The translations under genes and the position numbers were made by a program. A stretch of 64,000 nt of DNA, from NCBI RefSeq assembly GCF_003072645.1, contig NZ_CP028897.1, positions 4,751,501-4,815,500 of the forward strand, given 5' to 3'. The DNA comes from Dongshaea marina (GTDB taxonomy: Bacteria > Pseudomonadota > Gammaproteobacteria > Enterobacterales > Aeromonadaceae). Positions 37,700-47,471 of the stretch are shown here, piece after piece. Numbering within the stretch: position 1 is the stretch's first letter; each line of letters starts with the position of its first letter. The notes under the pieces are model-generated. The model did no database searches. It saw only the letters and a list, made by a program, of their open reading frames with translations, and was not told the DNA's origin.

Positions 37700-39898
37700 A
37701 TGAGTGAATCAATCCTGACTCAGGGTCTAAACCCCCCGCAGAAACAAGCTGTCACAGCCACAGAGCAAAACCAACTGGTGCTGGCTGGTGCCGGGAGTGG
37801 CAAGACCCGGGTCCTGGTTCACCGCATCGCCTGGCTGCTGGAGACCGGCCAGAGTTCCTCCTTCTCCATCATGGCCGTAACCTTTACCAATAAGGCCGCC
37901 AAAGAGATCCGCGGCCGGGTTGATCAGCTGCTCGGAGGCCATCACCTGGGGATGTGGCTCGGGACTTTCCATGGCATCGCTCACCGATTGCTGAGGGCTC
38001 ACTACCAGGAAGCCGGACTGCCGGAGGCGTTTCAGATCCTCGATTCAGACGATCAGTACCGGATCCTGCGTCGCCTGCTCAAAGCGATGAACCTGGATGA
38101 AAAGAAGTGGCCCCCCAAGCAGATCCAACACTACATCAACCGTAAGAAGGATGAGGGCCTCAGACCGGCGCACATCCAGCCCTATGGTAACCCGGTGGAA
38201 CAGACCTGGCTCAAAGTGTATCAGGCATATCAGGAGCAGTGCGACCGCGCCGGACTGGTGGACTTTGCCGAGCTGCTGCTACGGGCCCACGAGCTGTGGC
38301 TCAATCACCCCGAGTTGCTGCAGCACTACCGCGAACGCTTCAGCCACATACTGATCGATGAGTTCCAGGACACCAACCGCATCCAGTATGCCTGGCTGCG
38401 GATGCTGGCCGGAGATGAGCTTTCCGTGATGATTGTCGGCGATGACGATCAGTCGATCTATGGCTGGCGTGGCGCCGAGGTGGAGAATATTCAGCGCTTC
38501 ATTGATGATTTTCACGATGTGAAGACCATCCGCCTGGAGCAGAATTACCGCTCCACCAACACCATACTCAAGGCCGCCAATGCGCTGATCGCCAACAACA
38601 AGGAGCGCCTGGGTAAGGAGCTGTGGAGCGAGGCGGAGCAGGGGGAGGCGATCTCAGTCTATACCGCATTTAACGAGACCGATGAGGCACGCTTTGTGGT
38701 TGATCAGATCAAGAGCGCTCACCTCAAGGGGCGCCCGTTGAGCGACTGCGCCATGCTGTATCGCAACAACGCCCAGTCACGGGTACTGGAGGAAGCGCTG
38801 CTGCAAGCCTCCCTGCCCTATCGCATCTATGGTGGCCTGCGCTTTTTTGAGCGCCAGGAGATCAAGGATGCCCTGGCCTATCTGCGCCTCATCCAAAACC
38901 GCAACGACGATGCCGCCTTTGAACGAGTGGTCAACACCCCGACCCGGGGCATCGGCGATAAGAGCCTGTCGCTGGTGCGTGATTGCGCCCGGGATGAAGG
39001 GTGCTCGCTGTGGCAGGCAGCCCTGACTCTGCTGGATCGCCAGTCCCTCAAGGGAAGAGCGGCATCCTGTATCGGCGGCTTCATCCAGCTGGTGAGCGAC
39101 CTGGAGCAGCAAAATAGCGAACTGCCGCTGCATGAGCAGGTGGACCAGGTGATCTGGCAGTCGGGCCTCAAGGCGATGTACCTGGCCGAGAAGGGTGAGA
39201 AGGCCAAGGCCCGGGTCGAAAACCTTGAGGAGCTGGTGACCGCCTGTCGCGAGTATCTCTCTCAATACGAAACCGATAGCGAGATGAGCCCGCTGGCAGC
39301 CTTTCTTAGCCACGCCGCCCTGGAGGCGGGTGAGCAACAGGCCGATGAGTTTGAGGATGCGGTACAGCTGATGACTTTGCACTCGGCCAAGGGGCTGGAG
39401 TTCCCGCTGGTGTTTATCACCGGGGTCGAGGAGGGGATGTTCCCCAGCCAGAGCTCTGCCGAAGATTTTGCTCGCCTCGAAGAGGAGCGCCGCCTGTGCT
39501 ACGTGGGAATGACCCGTGCCATGGAGAAACTCTACCTGTGTCATGCCGAGAACCGGCGGATCTATGGCCGGGAACAGTATGCCCGCCCCAGCCGCTTTCT
39601 CAAGGAGCTGCCGAGCGAGTTTGCCGAGCCGGTACGCCTCAAGACACAGGTGCGCCGCCCAAGCTCCTCGGGCTATGCCCCATCCGGCTTTAGCAAACAG
39701 GCCTATAGCCCCAAGATGGCGATGGATAGCCCAGACAGTGGCTTTAACCTGGGCCAGCAGGTGATGCATCCCAAGTTCGGTGAGGGCACCATACTCAACT
39801 TCGAGGGCAGCGGTGGTAAGACCCGGGTTCAGGTGCGATTTGAGCGTGAAGGCACCAAGTGGCTGGTGCTGCAATATGCGCGGCTGGAGGCGGTTTAA
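37700..39898 (+). CDS. uvrD: DNA helicase II
   Basis: 732 residues (E. coli 720). SF1A helicase motifs: GLNPPQKQAV (Q), AGAGSGKTRVLVHRIAWL (I), TFTNKAAKEIRGR (Ia), LIDEFQDTNRIQY (II), VGDDDQSIYGWRGA (III), RLEQNYRST (IV), LMTLHSAKGLEFPLVFITG (V), EEERRLCYVGMTRA (VI). The C-terminal QVMHPKFGEGTILNFEGSG is the UvrD RNAP-binding Tudor-like tail. Works in mismatch and excision repair. Confidence 0.97.
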   Translation: MSESILTQGLNPPQKQAVTATEQNQLVLAGAGSGKTRVLVHRIAWLLETGQSSSFSIMAVTFTNKAAKEIRGRVDQLLGGHHLGMWLGTFHGIAHRLLRAHYQEAGLPEAFQILDSDDQYRILRRLLKAMNLDEKKWPPKQIQHYINRKKDEGLRPAHIQPYGNPVEQTWLKVYQAYQEQCDRAGLVDFAELLLRAHELWLNHPELLQHYRERFSHILIDEFQDTNRIQYAWLRMLAGDELSVMIVGDDDQSIYGWRGAEVENIQRFIDDFHDVKTIRLEQNYRSTNTILKAANALIANNKERLGKELWSEAEQGEAISVYTAFNETDEARFVVDQIKSAHLKGRPLSDCAMLYRNNAQSRVLEEALLQASLPYRIYGGLRFFERQEIKDALAYLRLIQNRNDDAAFERVVNTPTRGIGDKSLSLVRDCARDEGCSLWQAALTLLDRQSLKGRAASCIGGFIQLVSDLEQQNSELPLHEQVDQVIWQSGLKAMYLAEKGEKAKARVENLEELVTACREYLSQYETDSEMSPLAAFLSHAALEAGEQQADEFEDAVQLMTLHSAKGLEFPLVFITGVEEGMFPSQSSAEDFARLEEERRLCYVGMTRAMEKLYLCHAENRRIYGREQYARPSRFLKELPSEFAEPVRLKTQVRRPSSSGYAPSGFSKQAYSPKMAMDSPDSGFNLGQQVMHPKFGEGTILNFEGSGGKTRVQVRFEREGTKWLVLQYARLEAV

Positions 39899-39950
39899 CC
39901 GCCTCCACTGTGCCAGCTCGGGGCCGGATTGCAGCTGATATAACCGGTCC

Positions 39951-40304
39951 TTAGCCTCCAAACAGCGCCAGATTCAGAGGACTACTCTCCCCCAGCCAAT
40001 AGGCATGCTCGGTGTGATCTTTGAGATCATCGCCGGTGACCCCATGCACCAGAATACTCAGCCCCTGGCGATGGGCCTCCAGCCAGGAGATGAGGCCCGC
40101 AAACTGCCCGGAATCAAAGGCAAGCTGACAGCTCCAATGAGGATGAGGCCCAACCCGCTTTTTATGCAGTCGTCCCATCTCGGCGCCGAACCTGATTTTA
40201 GCCTCCTCACACAGGGAGGTCGCCTGGGCCAGGGTCGCTTTATTATAGTAAACATGCGCATGATAGAGTTGATGTGCATTGACCGGAAATTTTTCCTGAT
40301 TCAT
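39951..40304 (-). CDS. DOPA 4,5-dioxygenase-family protein
   Basis: 117 residues. HAHVYYNKATLAQATSL, VGPHPHWSCQLAF and ILVHGVTGDDLKDHTEHAYWLG give the spaced His residues of the DOPA dioxygenase fold (PF08883-like). Bacterial members are small metal-dependent proteins of mostly unknown substrate. The start overlaps the stop of the upstream lipoprotein gene by 4 nt. Confidence 0.8.
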   Translation of the reverse strand: MNQEKFPVNAHQLYHAHVYYNKATLAQATSLCEEAKIRFGAEMGRLHKKRVGPHPHWSCQLAFDSGQFAGLISWLEAHRQGLSILVHGVTGDDLKDHTEHAYWLGESSPLNLALFGG

Positions 40305-40720
40305 TTTGATTCCTCTTTGGGTTGAGGTTTTTCAGCGGCAGGAAGCCTCGGCGGCTCAGAGCGCTGTTGCAAAGGAGCGGTTCCCGTGAACAGGGATGCC
40401 GAACGTTGCACTATCCCTTGCTCACAGCGCCCCTGATACTCCAGCCAATGGGCGGTATTGCCAATCAGCACCACACTGCCGGAGATGATAAAACTGCCCG
40501 CCGGGATCACTACGCCAAAGGCCAGCAGACACAGGGCGGCCTCTTCACCGCTCCCCTGACAGATATACAGGGTCTCGGCCTGGTTATAACTCAGCTCCCA
40601 GCGGGGCATCGCCATCTCACAGCTGCGGTACTCTTTGGGTGGCGCGGCGGTTCTGGGCAGGAACACACATCCTGCCAACACACATACCATGAGTACCCAC
40701 AGCAGTCGCATACAGCTCAT
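40301..40720 (-). CDS. Lipoprotein of unknown function
   Basis: 139 residues with a lipoprotein signal (LLWVLMVCVLAGC). The mature part has a hydrophobic stretch (LCLLAFGVVIPAGSFIISGSVVLIG) that may anchor a second time, four more Cys and a Pro/Lys-rich tail. I do not recognise the family. It is upstream of and overlapping the DOPA-dioxygenase-like gene. Confidence 0.6.
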   Translation of the reverse strand: MSCMRLLWVLMVCVLAGCVFLPRTAAPPKEYRSCEMAMPRWELSYNQAETLYICQGSGEEAALCLLAFGVVIPAGSFIISGSVVLIGNTAHWLEYQGRCEQGIVQRSASLFTGTAPLQQRSEPPRLPAAEKPQPKEESK

Positions 40721-40801
40721 GAAAAACCCGGATAGGCTCCCTCATCCCGGCTGCGTTCACTGGCCAAACCACAGCCAGACACAAACAGCTACCTTTCTTG
40801 A

Positions 40802-41650
40802 TTATGACTCAAGGGCGGTAAACTGCAGACGTTCCAATAAACTCAGATTGGCTTCAAGACCGGTTTGATTTATACACAGCCGGGTTGAGATCTGCCGGAC
40901 ACTTTCGGGGTCAAAGTCTCGGGTCGCAAACCCCAGGGCATGATCGGTAAAGGCATGGCCAGCATCATCCTTTGCCCCCTGATCGTCAGAGGTTGCGATC
41001 GTATCGACTGAGATCCTGTAGATGGCTGCAGTCTCGGCGATAGCCCTTTGTTTATTCACTGCCCTTGGCAGTATGTCAATGGTGCGATTGGCCCCGTTAA
41101 TCACCATCAGCTGTGAGCATAGGGGTATCTTGCTCATCGCCTGGCGATAGGACTCGACCTGACGATCCACTGTATCTCGCCGATGAAAAGGGGGCTTGAG
41201 CCAGATCGAGAGGCTGGTTTTCTTGATCTCTAAAAAATCAAACTGATCATCCCTGTTGTCCTCGATCATCTCAAGTAACAGAGGCAGGCTCTTTTCAAAT
41301 AGGCCCATGAATCCATAATCATGGAGCCTCTTCGAGCCAACCTCCCGACCATACCCGGCATACTCGGGGAAGATCACCAGCTTTTGCTGCTGCTCCTCAC
41401 TCAGGTGTTGCTGAAGCTGACGGATAACCTGGGTGATATCCGGTCCATCCTCAAGGGTCGACAGCTCCGGGCGACCACTCACCAGTCCCACACCTACACC
41501 ATGCTCAGCCACCAGAGCGGCGATCTTCTCAATGGCGCTCTCTGGAACCCGCCCTCGCTCATCGGTCAGGTTGTGATCGATATCAAACAGGAAAAATTTA
41601 ACCGGCCGGCTCAGGGCCTCGTCTAGACGCTGCTGATGATCCCGTGCCAT
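40802..41650 (-). CDS. HAD-superfamily hydrolase
   Basis: 282 residues. Motif I is FLFDIDHNLTDERG, motif II GLVSGRPEL, and a late SDDQGAKDDAGHAF resembles the HAD-IIB motif IV (usually GDxxND) in altered form. A cap domain lies between. Sugar-phosphate or nucleotide phosphatases have this plan; the target is unknown. Monocistronic. Confidence 0.7.
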   Translation of the reverse strand: MARDHQQRLDEALSRPVKFFLFDIDHNLTDERGRVPESAIEKIAALVAEHGVGVGLVSGRPELSTLEDGPDITQVIRQLQQHLSEEQQQKLVIFPEYAGYGREVGSKRLHDYGFMGLFEKSLPLLLEMIEDNRDDQFDFLEIKKTSLSIWLKPPFHRRDTVDRQVESYRQAMSKIPLCSQLMVINGANRTIDILPRAVNKQRAIAETAAIYRISVDTIATSDDQGAKDDAGHAFTDHALGFATRDFDPESVRQISTRLCINQTGLEANLSLLERLQFTALES

Positions 41651-41764
41651 CCCCTTTTCCTTGCAAACAGAGCTTGTAAGCCATACCAGATCCCAATTGA
41701 GCCATTAATCCAAAACAAACGAATTCTTGACCAGAGATCGCCAAAACTTTTCCCGGAACTCCCT

Positions 41765-42213
41765 TCAGGGTTTGTAATCGAGATCGATGCCACCGGTGAT
41801 ATATTTTTCGAGCTCCTTGATGGTAAATGTCTGCTCAGAGATGATCTGCTTGATCACATCTCCGATACTGACCACACCAACCAGGTGCTTATTCTCAACC
41901 ACCGGCATGTGACGCACACACTTGTCAGTCATCAACGCCATACACTCCTGGAGGCTGGTCCTGGGCTCGACGTAACAGACCTCGGTACGCATCAGCTCAG
42001 AGACAGGCGTCTCCTTGGAGAGCCGCCCATGCAGGATCCCTTTGCGGGCATAGTCTCTCTCGGAAAAGATCCCAACCATCTCTCCCCCATCGATGACGAT
42101 CACCGAGCCAATATTTTTATCGGCCATCATCTTCAGGGACTCAAATACCGTCATATCCGGGGAACAGTCTGAACCTGATTTCCTTTCGATTCTAAAACTC
42201 TGCTGATGTACAT
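41765..42213 (-). CDS. Two-CBS-domain protein (frameshifted as read)
   Basis: The natural start is the ATG at 42211-42213 (GGAG upstream), which reads MYISRVLESKGNQVQTV and then hits a stop. One extra base in the G run 42159-42162 joins it to PPDMTVFESLKMMADKNIGSVIVIDGGEMVGIFSERDYARK, giving 149 residues. Two CBS motifs follow each other (IGSVIVIDGGEMVGIFSERD and HMPVVENKHLVGVVSIGDV). CBS pairs bind adenine nucleotides and regulate partners. The longer frame that opens at 42250 is in the wrong frame for the N-terminus. Confidence 0.8.
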
Positions 42214-42333
42214 GGGGCGCTCTCCTGTCTGCCAGATAAACTGATACCACTAGACCCCAGGCCGCCGGATGTTGTCAAGTTGTTAATCTTCTTAAAGAGC
42301 GCAATGAGAGCTCACCGGCAATTTGTTTATTTT

Positions 42334-43110
42334 TCACCCTGAGTGAGGTCTTTGTCCGGGCCGGTACCACTGGAGGGCATTGAGATGGAAGATCGCCGCG
42401 GCGGCCTCCTCCCCCAGTGTCTCAACCACCAGATAAAAATCCTCGTCGCTGTAAGATCTGGGGGCACGGGTACAAGGAAGATCGGTGCCAAACATCAGGG
42501 CATTCGGATTGACTTCATGGAGCATCCGAAGGGCATTTTTGATATCGAGATCGCCCCGGCTAAAGCCGGTCGCCTTGACCCGAACCCCGCGTTCCGCCAA
42601 ACGCAGCAGGCAGTTAAAACCATCCCTGCTCAAGCCCAGATGATCCACACTCACCCTGGGGAGGGTGATCAGAGTTTGATAGAGAGACTCCAGCTCCCTT
42701 GAGTCAACATAAAGCTCAACATGCCAACCCACCAGCTCAAATATCCGCCTGGCAAAGCTCCTGAGATGAACGATTTCTTCCGATCCACCACGCCTTAAAT
42801 TAAAGCGAACCGCCCTGATCCCAGCCTGATGAAGCAAGAAAATCTCATCGTCCGTCACCGTGACCGGAAGTTGAGTGACCCCCACAAAGTCATCCCCCAA
42901 ATGATCCAGGGCGTCCAGCAGATAGGTTTGATCGAACCCCTGAAAGGAACCCGACACCACCGCGCCTCCACAAAGGCTATAGCCAGATGTTTGCCTAAGG
43001 TAATCCGCGCAGCGATAAGGCTCAGGCAGGTAGCCCTGGTTGGCAATCAGGGGAAAACTGGGGTCTATGATATGAAAGTGGCTATCAAAGAGTGGGTATC
43101 TATCTTTCAA
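42334..43110 (-). CDS. Amidohydrolase-family TIM-barrel protein
   Basis: 258 residues. FDSHFHIIDPSFPLIANQGYLP holds the HxH metal pair; VSVDHLGLS and MFGTDLPCTRA give the later His and Asp. This is the Amidohydro_2 (PF04909-like) pattern of hydrolases and decarboxylases on small carbonyl compounds. Upstream gap is 301 bases to the next gene. Substrate unknown. Confidence 0.78.
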   Translation of the reverse strand: MKDRYPLFDSHFHIIDPSFPLIANQGYLPEPYRCADYLRQTSGYSLCGGAVVSGSFQGFDQTYLLDALDHLGDDFVGVTQLPVTVTDDEIFLLHQAGIRAVRFNLRRGGSEEIVHLRSFARRIFELVGWHVELYVDSRELESLYQTLITLPRVSVDHLGLSRDGFNCLLRLAERGVRVKATGFSRGDLDIKNALRMLHEVNPNALMFGTDLPCTRAPRSYSDEDFYLVVETLGEEAAAAIFHLNALQWYRPGQRPHSG

Positions 43111-43411
43111 GGTAAGCTCCCATCACAAGAAAGTGGCCCAGCTATCATCCACCAATCGCGTCAATCGTTCGACCACATTTTCTGCAGGGAATTGCTGCAT
43201 CCCAATGCCGTCCGCGGAGCAGCACACCGGGAAAATTATTGGAATGATGGCACCGGGCTTAAGCTCCTTTATCAGACAACTCCCTCCTGTACCGGATGAT
43301 TTTTAGTCAATAAGGTTGACAACCACTATCAGTAACAAATATTGTTACTGATAGTGGTTGATGAGTTGTATGCTCCCGATCTTAATTGGATGATGAATGA
43401 ATAGGTGATCT
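43111..43411. other. Divergent intergenic region
   Basis: 301 bases; the only structure is the 19-bp-arm palindrome at 43320-43360, an operator for the downstream gene. No coding frame. Confidence 0.5.
43320..43360. promoter_or_regulatory. Rrf2-regulon operator 1 within a perfect 19-bp inverted repeat
   Basis: Arms 43320-43338 and 43342-43360 are exact complements around ATA. The centre reads AGTAACAAATATTGTTACT (43331-43349), the same 19-bp site as before the regulator (44602-44620) and SDR (45103-45121) genes. It lies about 52 bases upstream of the lipase-like ATG. Confidence 0.7.
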
Positions 43412-44574
43412 ATGACAAAGTTAGTTGCCGGTATTTTAGTCACAGTCACAGGCATTACCTTAGGCATATTAGGATACGCAAGCCCAAGTAGTGGGACGGA
43501 TCGCACACAAATGCCCTCTCATCACTTACCCGACTACGATCAGCCTACATTTGCTCAATACGTCCGGGAAACTCGAGCCTGGCTCTTAAACAACCGAGCT
43601 TTCATCAGCCAGGATATCAATAAAGAGCTTAACGCCAACTCCCCAAGAGAATATAAGCCAGTACACCCGAATGGAGGTGCGGTACTGCTGGTTCATGGCC
43701 TGGGGGATTCACCCTATTCATTTATCGATATTGCTCAGCATCTGGCACAGCAGGGTACCTGGTCCGAACCCTATTGCTACCGGGCCATGGCAGCAAGCCT
43801 GCAGATCTGATGCTTTCCACCGCCAAAGACTGGCAAGCGGTTGTTGCCCATCACTCCGGCTTGCTCAAACAACAATACAGTTCAGTCTGGCTTGGGGGCT
43901 ACTCTACCGGGGCAAATCTGGTCACAACTCAGGCACTCAAAGATCCTGATGTCGCCGGATTACTGCTCTTCTCTCCGGCATTCCAGCCTCGTTCGGTCGC
44001 AGTAAAATATGCAAAGCTAGCCAGCTATTTTGTCACCTGGGCGGATCAAGATCCGGAAGATAACTACCTTCGCTATAATTCTCTTCCCATGTCAGGGGCC
44101 GCGACCTATTACAAGACATCACAGATCGTACGTGCCAAACTTGAGCATGCCCAATACGCCAAGCCTGTCTTCGCTATGATGAGTGAATCCGATAGTCTGA
44201 TCGATACAAATTATGTCATGCAACAATTCACCAGAGTCATGACCAATCCACACAGCAGGCTCATATTACAGGGCGAAAGCCAGCCCACCGATCAACGTGC
44301 CATTCATTTGAGCATGAAACTATCAAGGCTCAGAATCTCTAATGGATCTCATATGGGACTACTATTTTCCCCCACAAATCCCAGCTATGGCATCCATGGA
44401 AGTGAAATCATCTACAACAATGGTCAGTCTTACCGTTACTCTTCTCCTGGAAAAATATGGTTCTCCGCCTTTGGTTATCAGGAGCCAGGTAAGTATCACG
44501 CGCGATTAACCTATAATCCTTACTTTAAACAAAGTATGAAAGTATTAGATAACGTCATGCAGAGTACCTCTTGA
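43412..44574 (+). CDS. Secreted or membrane-anchored alpha/beta hydrolase (frameshifted as read)
   Basis: An N-terminal hydrophobic segment (LVAGILVTVTGITLGILGYA) suggests export or anchoring. LLVHGLGDSPYSF is the HG oxyanion motif and LGGYSTGAN the GxSxG nucleophile elbow; VFAMMSESDSLIDT and ISNGSHMGLL would supply acid and His. Adding one G at 43753-43755 restores GYLVRTLLLPGHGSKPADL and a 387-residue protein. An esterase or lipase role is likely. It shares an operator with the following Rrf2 gene. Confidence 0.78.
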
Positions 44575-44601
44575 GCGACTCCGATAAATTAATAGAAATA
44601 A

Positions 44602-44620
44602 AGTAACAAAAACTGTTACA
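44602..44620. promoter_or_regulatory. Rrf2-regulon operator 2
   Basis: AGTAACAAAAACTGTTACA, 19 bp, positioned 18 bases before the regulator's start region. Palindromic halves GTAACA and TGTTAC match the sites upstream of the lipase and SDR genes. Position suggests autorepression. Confidence 0.65.
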
Positions 44621-44638
44621 CTTAGTTTAAAGAGGAAA

Positions 44639-45052
44639 ATGATGGCAGCAAATACAAACTTTTCAGTTGCGGTTCACTCGATGGCAGTGCTTGGCTTTCT
44701 TGACAGGCAGGTGACTTCAGAGGTTCTGGCAACCAGTATCAACACCAATCCGGTTATAGTCCGCAGAGTTGTCAGTAAACTCGTAAAGGCAGGGCTGGTC
44801 CACTCCATTCCTGGTAAACATGGTGGATTTGAGCTCACAAGAGCTCCTGATGCAATCAGCCTCAAGGATATTTATCTGGCTCTGGAAGAGGTTCAGCTCT
44901 TTGCAATCCATGCCAATGAGGAGTTCCAGCCCTGCCCGGTAAGCTGCTCCATCAAGGGCATATTAGGCCAGGTATCAGACGAATTGGCAGGCCAGGTAAA
45001 AAGCACGCTGGATAAGATTAAATTAGCTGATGTGATAAAGCAGATTAAATGA
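44639..45052 (+). CDS. Rrf2-family transcriptional regulator
   Basis: 137 residues. Winged helix with SEVLATSINTNPVIVRRVVSKLVKAGLVHSIPGKHGGFELTRAP, the Rrf2 signature, like YwnA/NsrR. Two Cys (QPCPVSCSIKG) are spaced closely; fewer than the three ligands of Fe-S Rrf2 proteins, so a thiol switch or non-metal sensor is likelier. AGAGGAAA lies before ATG-ATG. Likely controls its own gene and both neighbours through the repeated 19-bp operator. Confidence 0.85.
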   Translation: MMAANTNFSVAVHSMAVLGFLDRQVTSEVLATSINTNPVIVRRVVSKLVKAGLVHSIPGKHGGFELTRAPDAISLKDIYLALEEVQLFAIHANEEFQPCPVSCSIKGILGQVSDELAGQVKSTLDKIKLADVIKQIK

Positions 45053-45102
45053 TCTGACACCCTTGGCAAGCCGAAGGTACAAAGCATTTTTCTGAGACAA
45101 AC

Positions 45103-45121
45103 TGTAACAACATTTATTACA
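45103..45121. promoter_or_regulatory. Rrf2-regulon operator 3
   Basis: TGTAACAACATTTATTACA lies 22 bases before the SDR start and aligns without gaps with operators 1 and 2 (common TAACAA....T.TTAC). Confidence 0.6.
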
Positions 45122-45142
45122 ATTTACTGGCAAGAGGAGAAA

Positions 45143-45954
45143 GTGATGAAACACACATTCCGCGAGAAATATGGCGAGTGGGCGGTGGTCACCGGAGCAA
45201 CTTCCGGAATTGGTTCAGAAATCGCAAGCCAAATTGCGCAGCAGGGCCTTAACTTACTACTTGTTTCCAGAAACGAACAAAGGCTGGATAACAAGGCCAG
45301 GCAGCTCCAGGAAGCATATGGAGTAGAGGTTCAAACGGTTCAGGCCGATCTCTCTCATCAGGAAGATAACCAAAGGGTTATCATCGCGAGCGAAAACTTA
45401 AACGTTGGGCTTTTTGTTGCCTGTGCCGGGATGGAAACCCATGGGACCATGACTGAGATGGATCAGAATACCGAGCTTGCCATGATCCAGCTTAACGTGA
45501 CTTCTCTGTTTACATTAACCCACTACTATGCTCAGCAAATGAGCCAGCGAGAGCGCGGGGGATTCTGCTGGTTTCCAGTCTTTACGGCCTGATGCCCGCT
45601 CCTTATTTCTCCAACTATGCAGCCACTAAATCTTATGTCCTGAACCTTGGGATGTCCCTGCGCTGGGAACTTCAGAAAAAAGGTATCGATATATCCGTTC
45701 TCACTCCCGGGCCAACAGATACCCCGATGGTAGATGGAGTCCAGGAGAGCTTTGATTTATCAAAAGTCCCACTTGATCTCATGTCTGCCAAAAAAGTTGC
45801 GCAAATTGCCCTCAAGGGGCTGGGCAAAAAAGCGGTGATCATTCCGGGAGCCAAGAATAAGCTCATGGCTTTTATTGGAAAACATTTTGTTGGCAGAAGG
45901 GCATCCATCGATATGGGTGGGAAGATGATGGAAAAAGCTCTAAAGCAGGATTAA
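45143..45954 (+). CDS. Short-chain dehydrogenase/reductase (frameshifted as read)
   Basis: VVTGATSGIGSEIASQIAQ holds the cofactor TGxxxGIG motif; ADLSHQ binds adenine; CAGMETHG is the NAG-like motif; after the break YFSNYAATKSYV has the catalytic Tyr-x3-Lys. Adding one G to 45557-45561 gives RERGGILLVSSLYG with the catalytic Ser and a 270-residue protein. Typical for classical SDRs acting on alcohols or ketones. Preceded by a strong AGAGGAG site and regulator operator 3. Confidence 0.85.
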
Positions 45955-46058
45955 ACATTTCAGCTCAATCTCAGAGCATCATGGGCATGGAAGCCTCCAC
46001 CACTCATGGGTATAAATCTGCCAAGCCCCTCCAGGTTCAGCGCAATCTCGCTCTTAAC

Positions 46059-46706
46059 TTATTGGCTCAAGGCTCGCAATTGCGGCTCTCTTCTCTCCAT
46101 CCACTGCTCAATTTTTTGGCGATCCGGGTCTTTCGCCTGGATCCACTCCTTACATACCTTAAATTCGGCCCGAAGTGCCTCATCGGATACCCCGTCAAGA
46201 CTGTTTCCGGCATCATTCCATCGGGGCCCTCCCAACCAGACCGCCGCAAACATCAGTTTAGCCTGGGAGACCGAAGTTCCTCCCGCGATGAGCGCCTCGT
46301 AAAACATCCGGTGTACCCGCTTCCAGGGCTGGCTTTGGTACTGTCCGGGGGTGCGGGAGGCATTATCTGACTGGCTATAGGCATCATGCACCACCGCCGC
46401 CTTGAGAAGGTTTTTAGCAAAACGTCCATCTGTCATCCACAGGGCCAGCCGGGGGACCGATGCCCCATCGGTCAGCGTCCCTTTGGGAGCGATCCAGTGT
46501 TTTCCCTGCTTATCGACAAACAGCAGCTGTTCATCGATAAGCTCCTTCAGGGAGGAGTCCGCCACCTCGCGAAGCGTGATCACCTGAGGATAAAAGCCGC
46601 TTAGCACCTCATCTGACACAGAGCGAGGAGTCGAAGGATCATCACATCCAGGTAACATGGCAAGGGCCAACAGGCCCGCAAACAGAGAAGCTAGCTTAAG
46701 ACTCAT
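46059..46706 (-). CDS. DUF1353-family lipoprotein
   Basis: About 215 residues from the ATG at 46706. Lipoprotein signal ends with MLPGC. FVDKQGKHWIAPKGTLTDGASVPRLALW and VVHDAYSQ are the core DUF1353 motifs, a fold related to phage and T6SS-associated proteins. Function unknown. A hairpin with a T tract on the plus strand (46729-46756) lies just upstream. Confidence 0.7.
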   Translation of the reverse strand: MSLKLASLFAGLLALAMLPGCDDPSTPRSVSDEVLSGFYPQVITLREVADSSLKELIDEQLLFVDKQGKHWIAPKGTLTDGASVPRLALWMTDGRFAKNLLKAAVVHDAYSQSDNASRTPGQYQSQPWKRVHRMFYEALIAGGTSVSQAKLMFAAVWLGGPRWNDAGNSLDGVSDEALRAEFKVCKEWIQAKDPDRQKIEQWMERREPQLRALSQ

Positions 46707-46728
46707 CCATGACCACCCAATAGCCAAA

Positions 46729-46756
46729 CGCCTATCTGTATATTAGGCGGTTTTTT
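46729..46756 (+). terminator. Intrinsic-terminator-like hairpin
   Basis: CGCCTA-9 nt-TAGGCG followed by G and six T. Oriented for plus-strand transcripts, though no plus-strand gene ends nearby; it may block antisense read-through into the Lrp gene. Confidence 0.5.
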
Positions 46757-46801
46757 GGCCCCGGGGATCGGCCTTTGCGCCAGCCGGAGCTGGCTGAGCA
46801 A

Positions 46802-47272
46802 TCAGAGCGGCAGGGCGGTTGTGTATTTGAGTTGCTCCATCGCAAATGAGGAGGTGACATCAGTTAACCCATCCAGGGTGTTGACCAGGCGCTTGTAAAA
46901 GTTATCGAAGGCACTCATATCAGACACCTGGACCTTAAGCATATAGTCACACTCACCGGCCATTCGATAGATCTCCATCACCTCAGGAAAGATCTCAAGG
47001 CTATCGGCAAGACGGCGATACCAGGCCTCAGAGTGATCACTGGTTTTAAGTTGCACAAAGGCGGTAAAGGCCAGCCCCAATGCCTCGGCATCGAGCAAGG
47101 CGACCCGTTTGCGCAGAACTCCCTGCTCTTCGAGTCGCTTCAGACGCTTCCAACAGGGGGTTGTGGTCAGATTGACTGCATCAGCTAACTGAGCCAGAGA
47201 GATGGTGACATCCTGCTGTAATAACCTTAATAACTTTCGGTCTATTTCATCAATAGCGGTTATTTCTTTCAA
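46802..47272 (-). CDS. Lrp/AsnC-family regulator
   Basis: 156 residues. Helix-turn-helix [30 protein letters not shown] and an AsnC ligand domain ([40 protein letters not shown]). Divergent from an EamA exporter gene, a common pair in which the regulator senses an amino acid and controls its export (inference). Confidence 0.88.
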   Translation of the reverse strand: MKEITAIDEIDRKLLRLLQQDVTISLAQLADAVNLTTTPCWKRLKRLEEQGVLRKRVALLDAEALGLAFTAFVQLKTSDHSEAWYRRLADSLEIFPEVMEIYRMAGECDYMLKVQVSDMSAFDNFYKRLVNTLDGLTDVTSSFAMEQLKYTTALPL

Positions 47273-47471
47273 TTTAACAACCCCGTATAGAAATTTTTTC
47301 TATAAATTAACCAACCTTCTCTCTAAATGGAAATTTTTTTCTCCTTCCCACCTGCTAGAATCCGTAACCCAAGCAAAACATTTACCTAAATTTTTTTACA
47401 TTACCGGGTGGTGATATTTAACCCCGGAGCCGTCAATAACCCCTTGAAACTCAAAGCACAGGGAGCAAATA

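Noticed and set aside
38777-39961. A 394-codon minus-strand frame opposite uvrD
   Set aside because: It mirrors uvrD codons, with repetitive Leu/Gln/His composition and no motif, so it is a shadow of the real helicase gene.
42151-42250. A longer N-terminus for the CBS protein opening at 42250
   Set aside because: The sequence before PPDMTVFESL in that frame does not resemble a CBS protein. The other frame has GGAG, ATG and MYISRVLESKG, so the longer frame results from a one-base loss.
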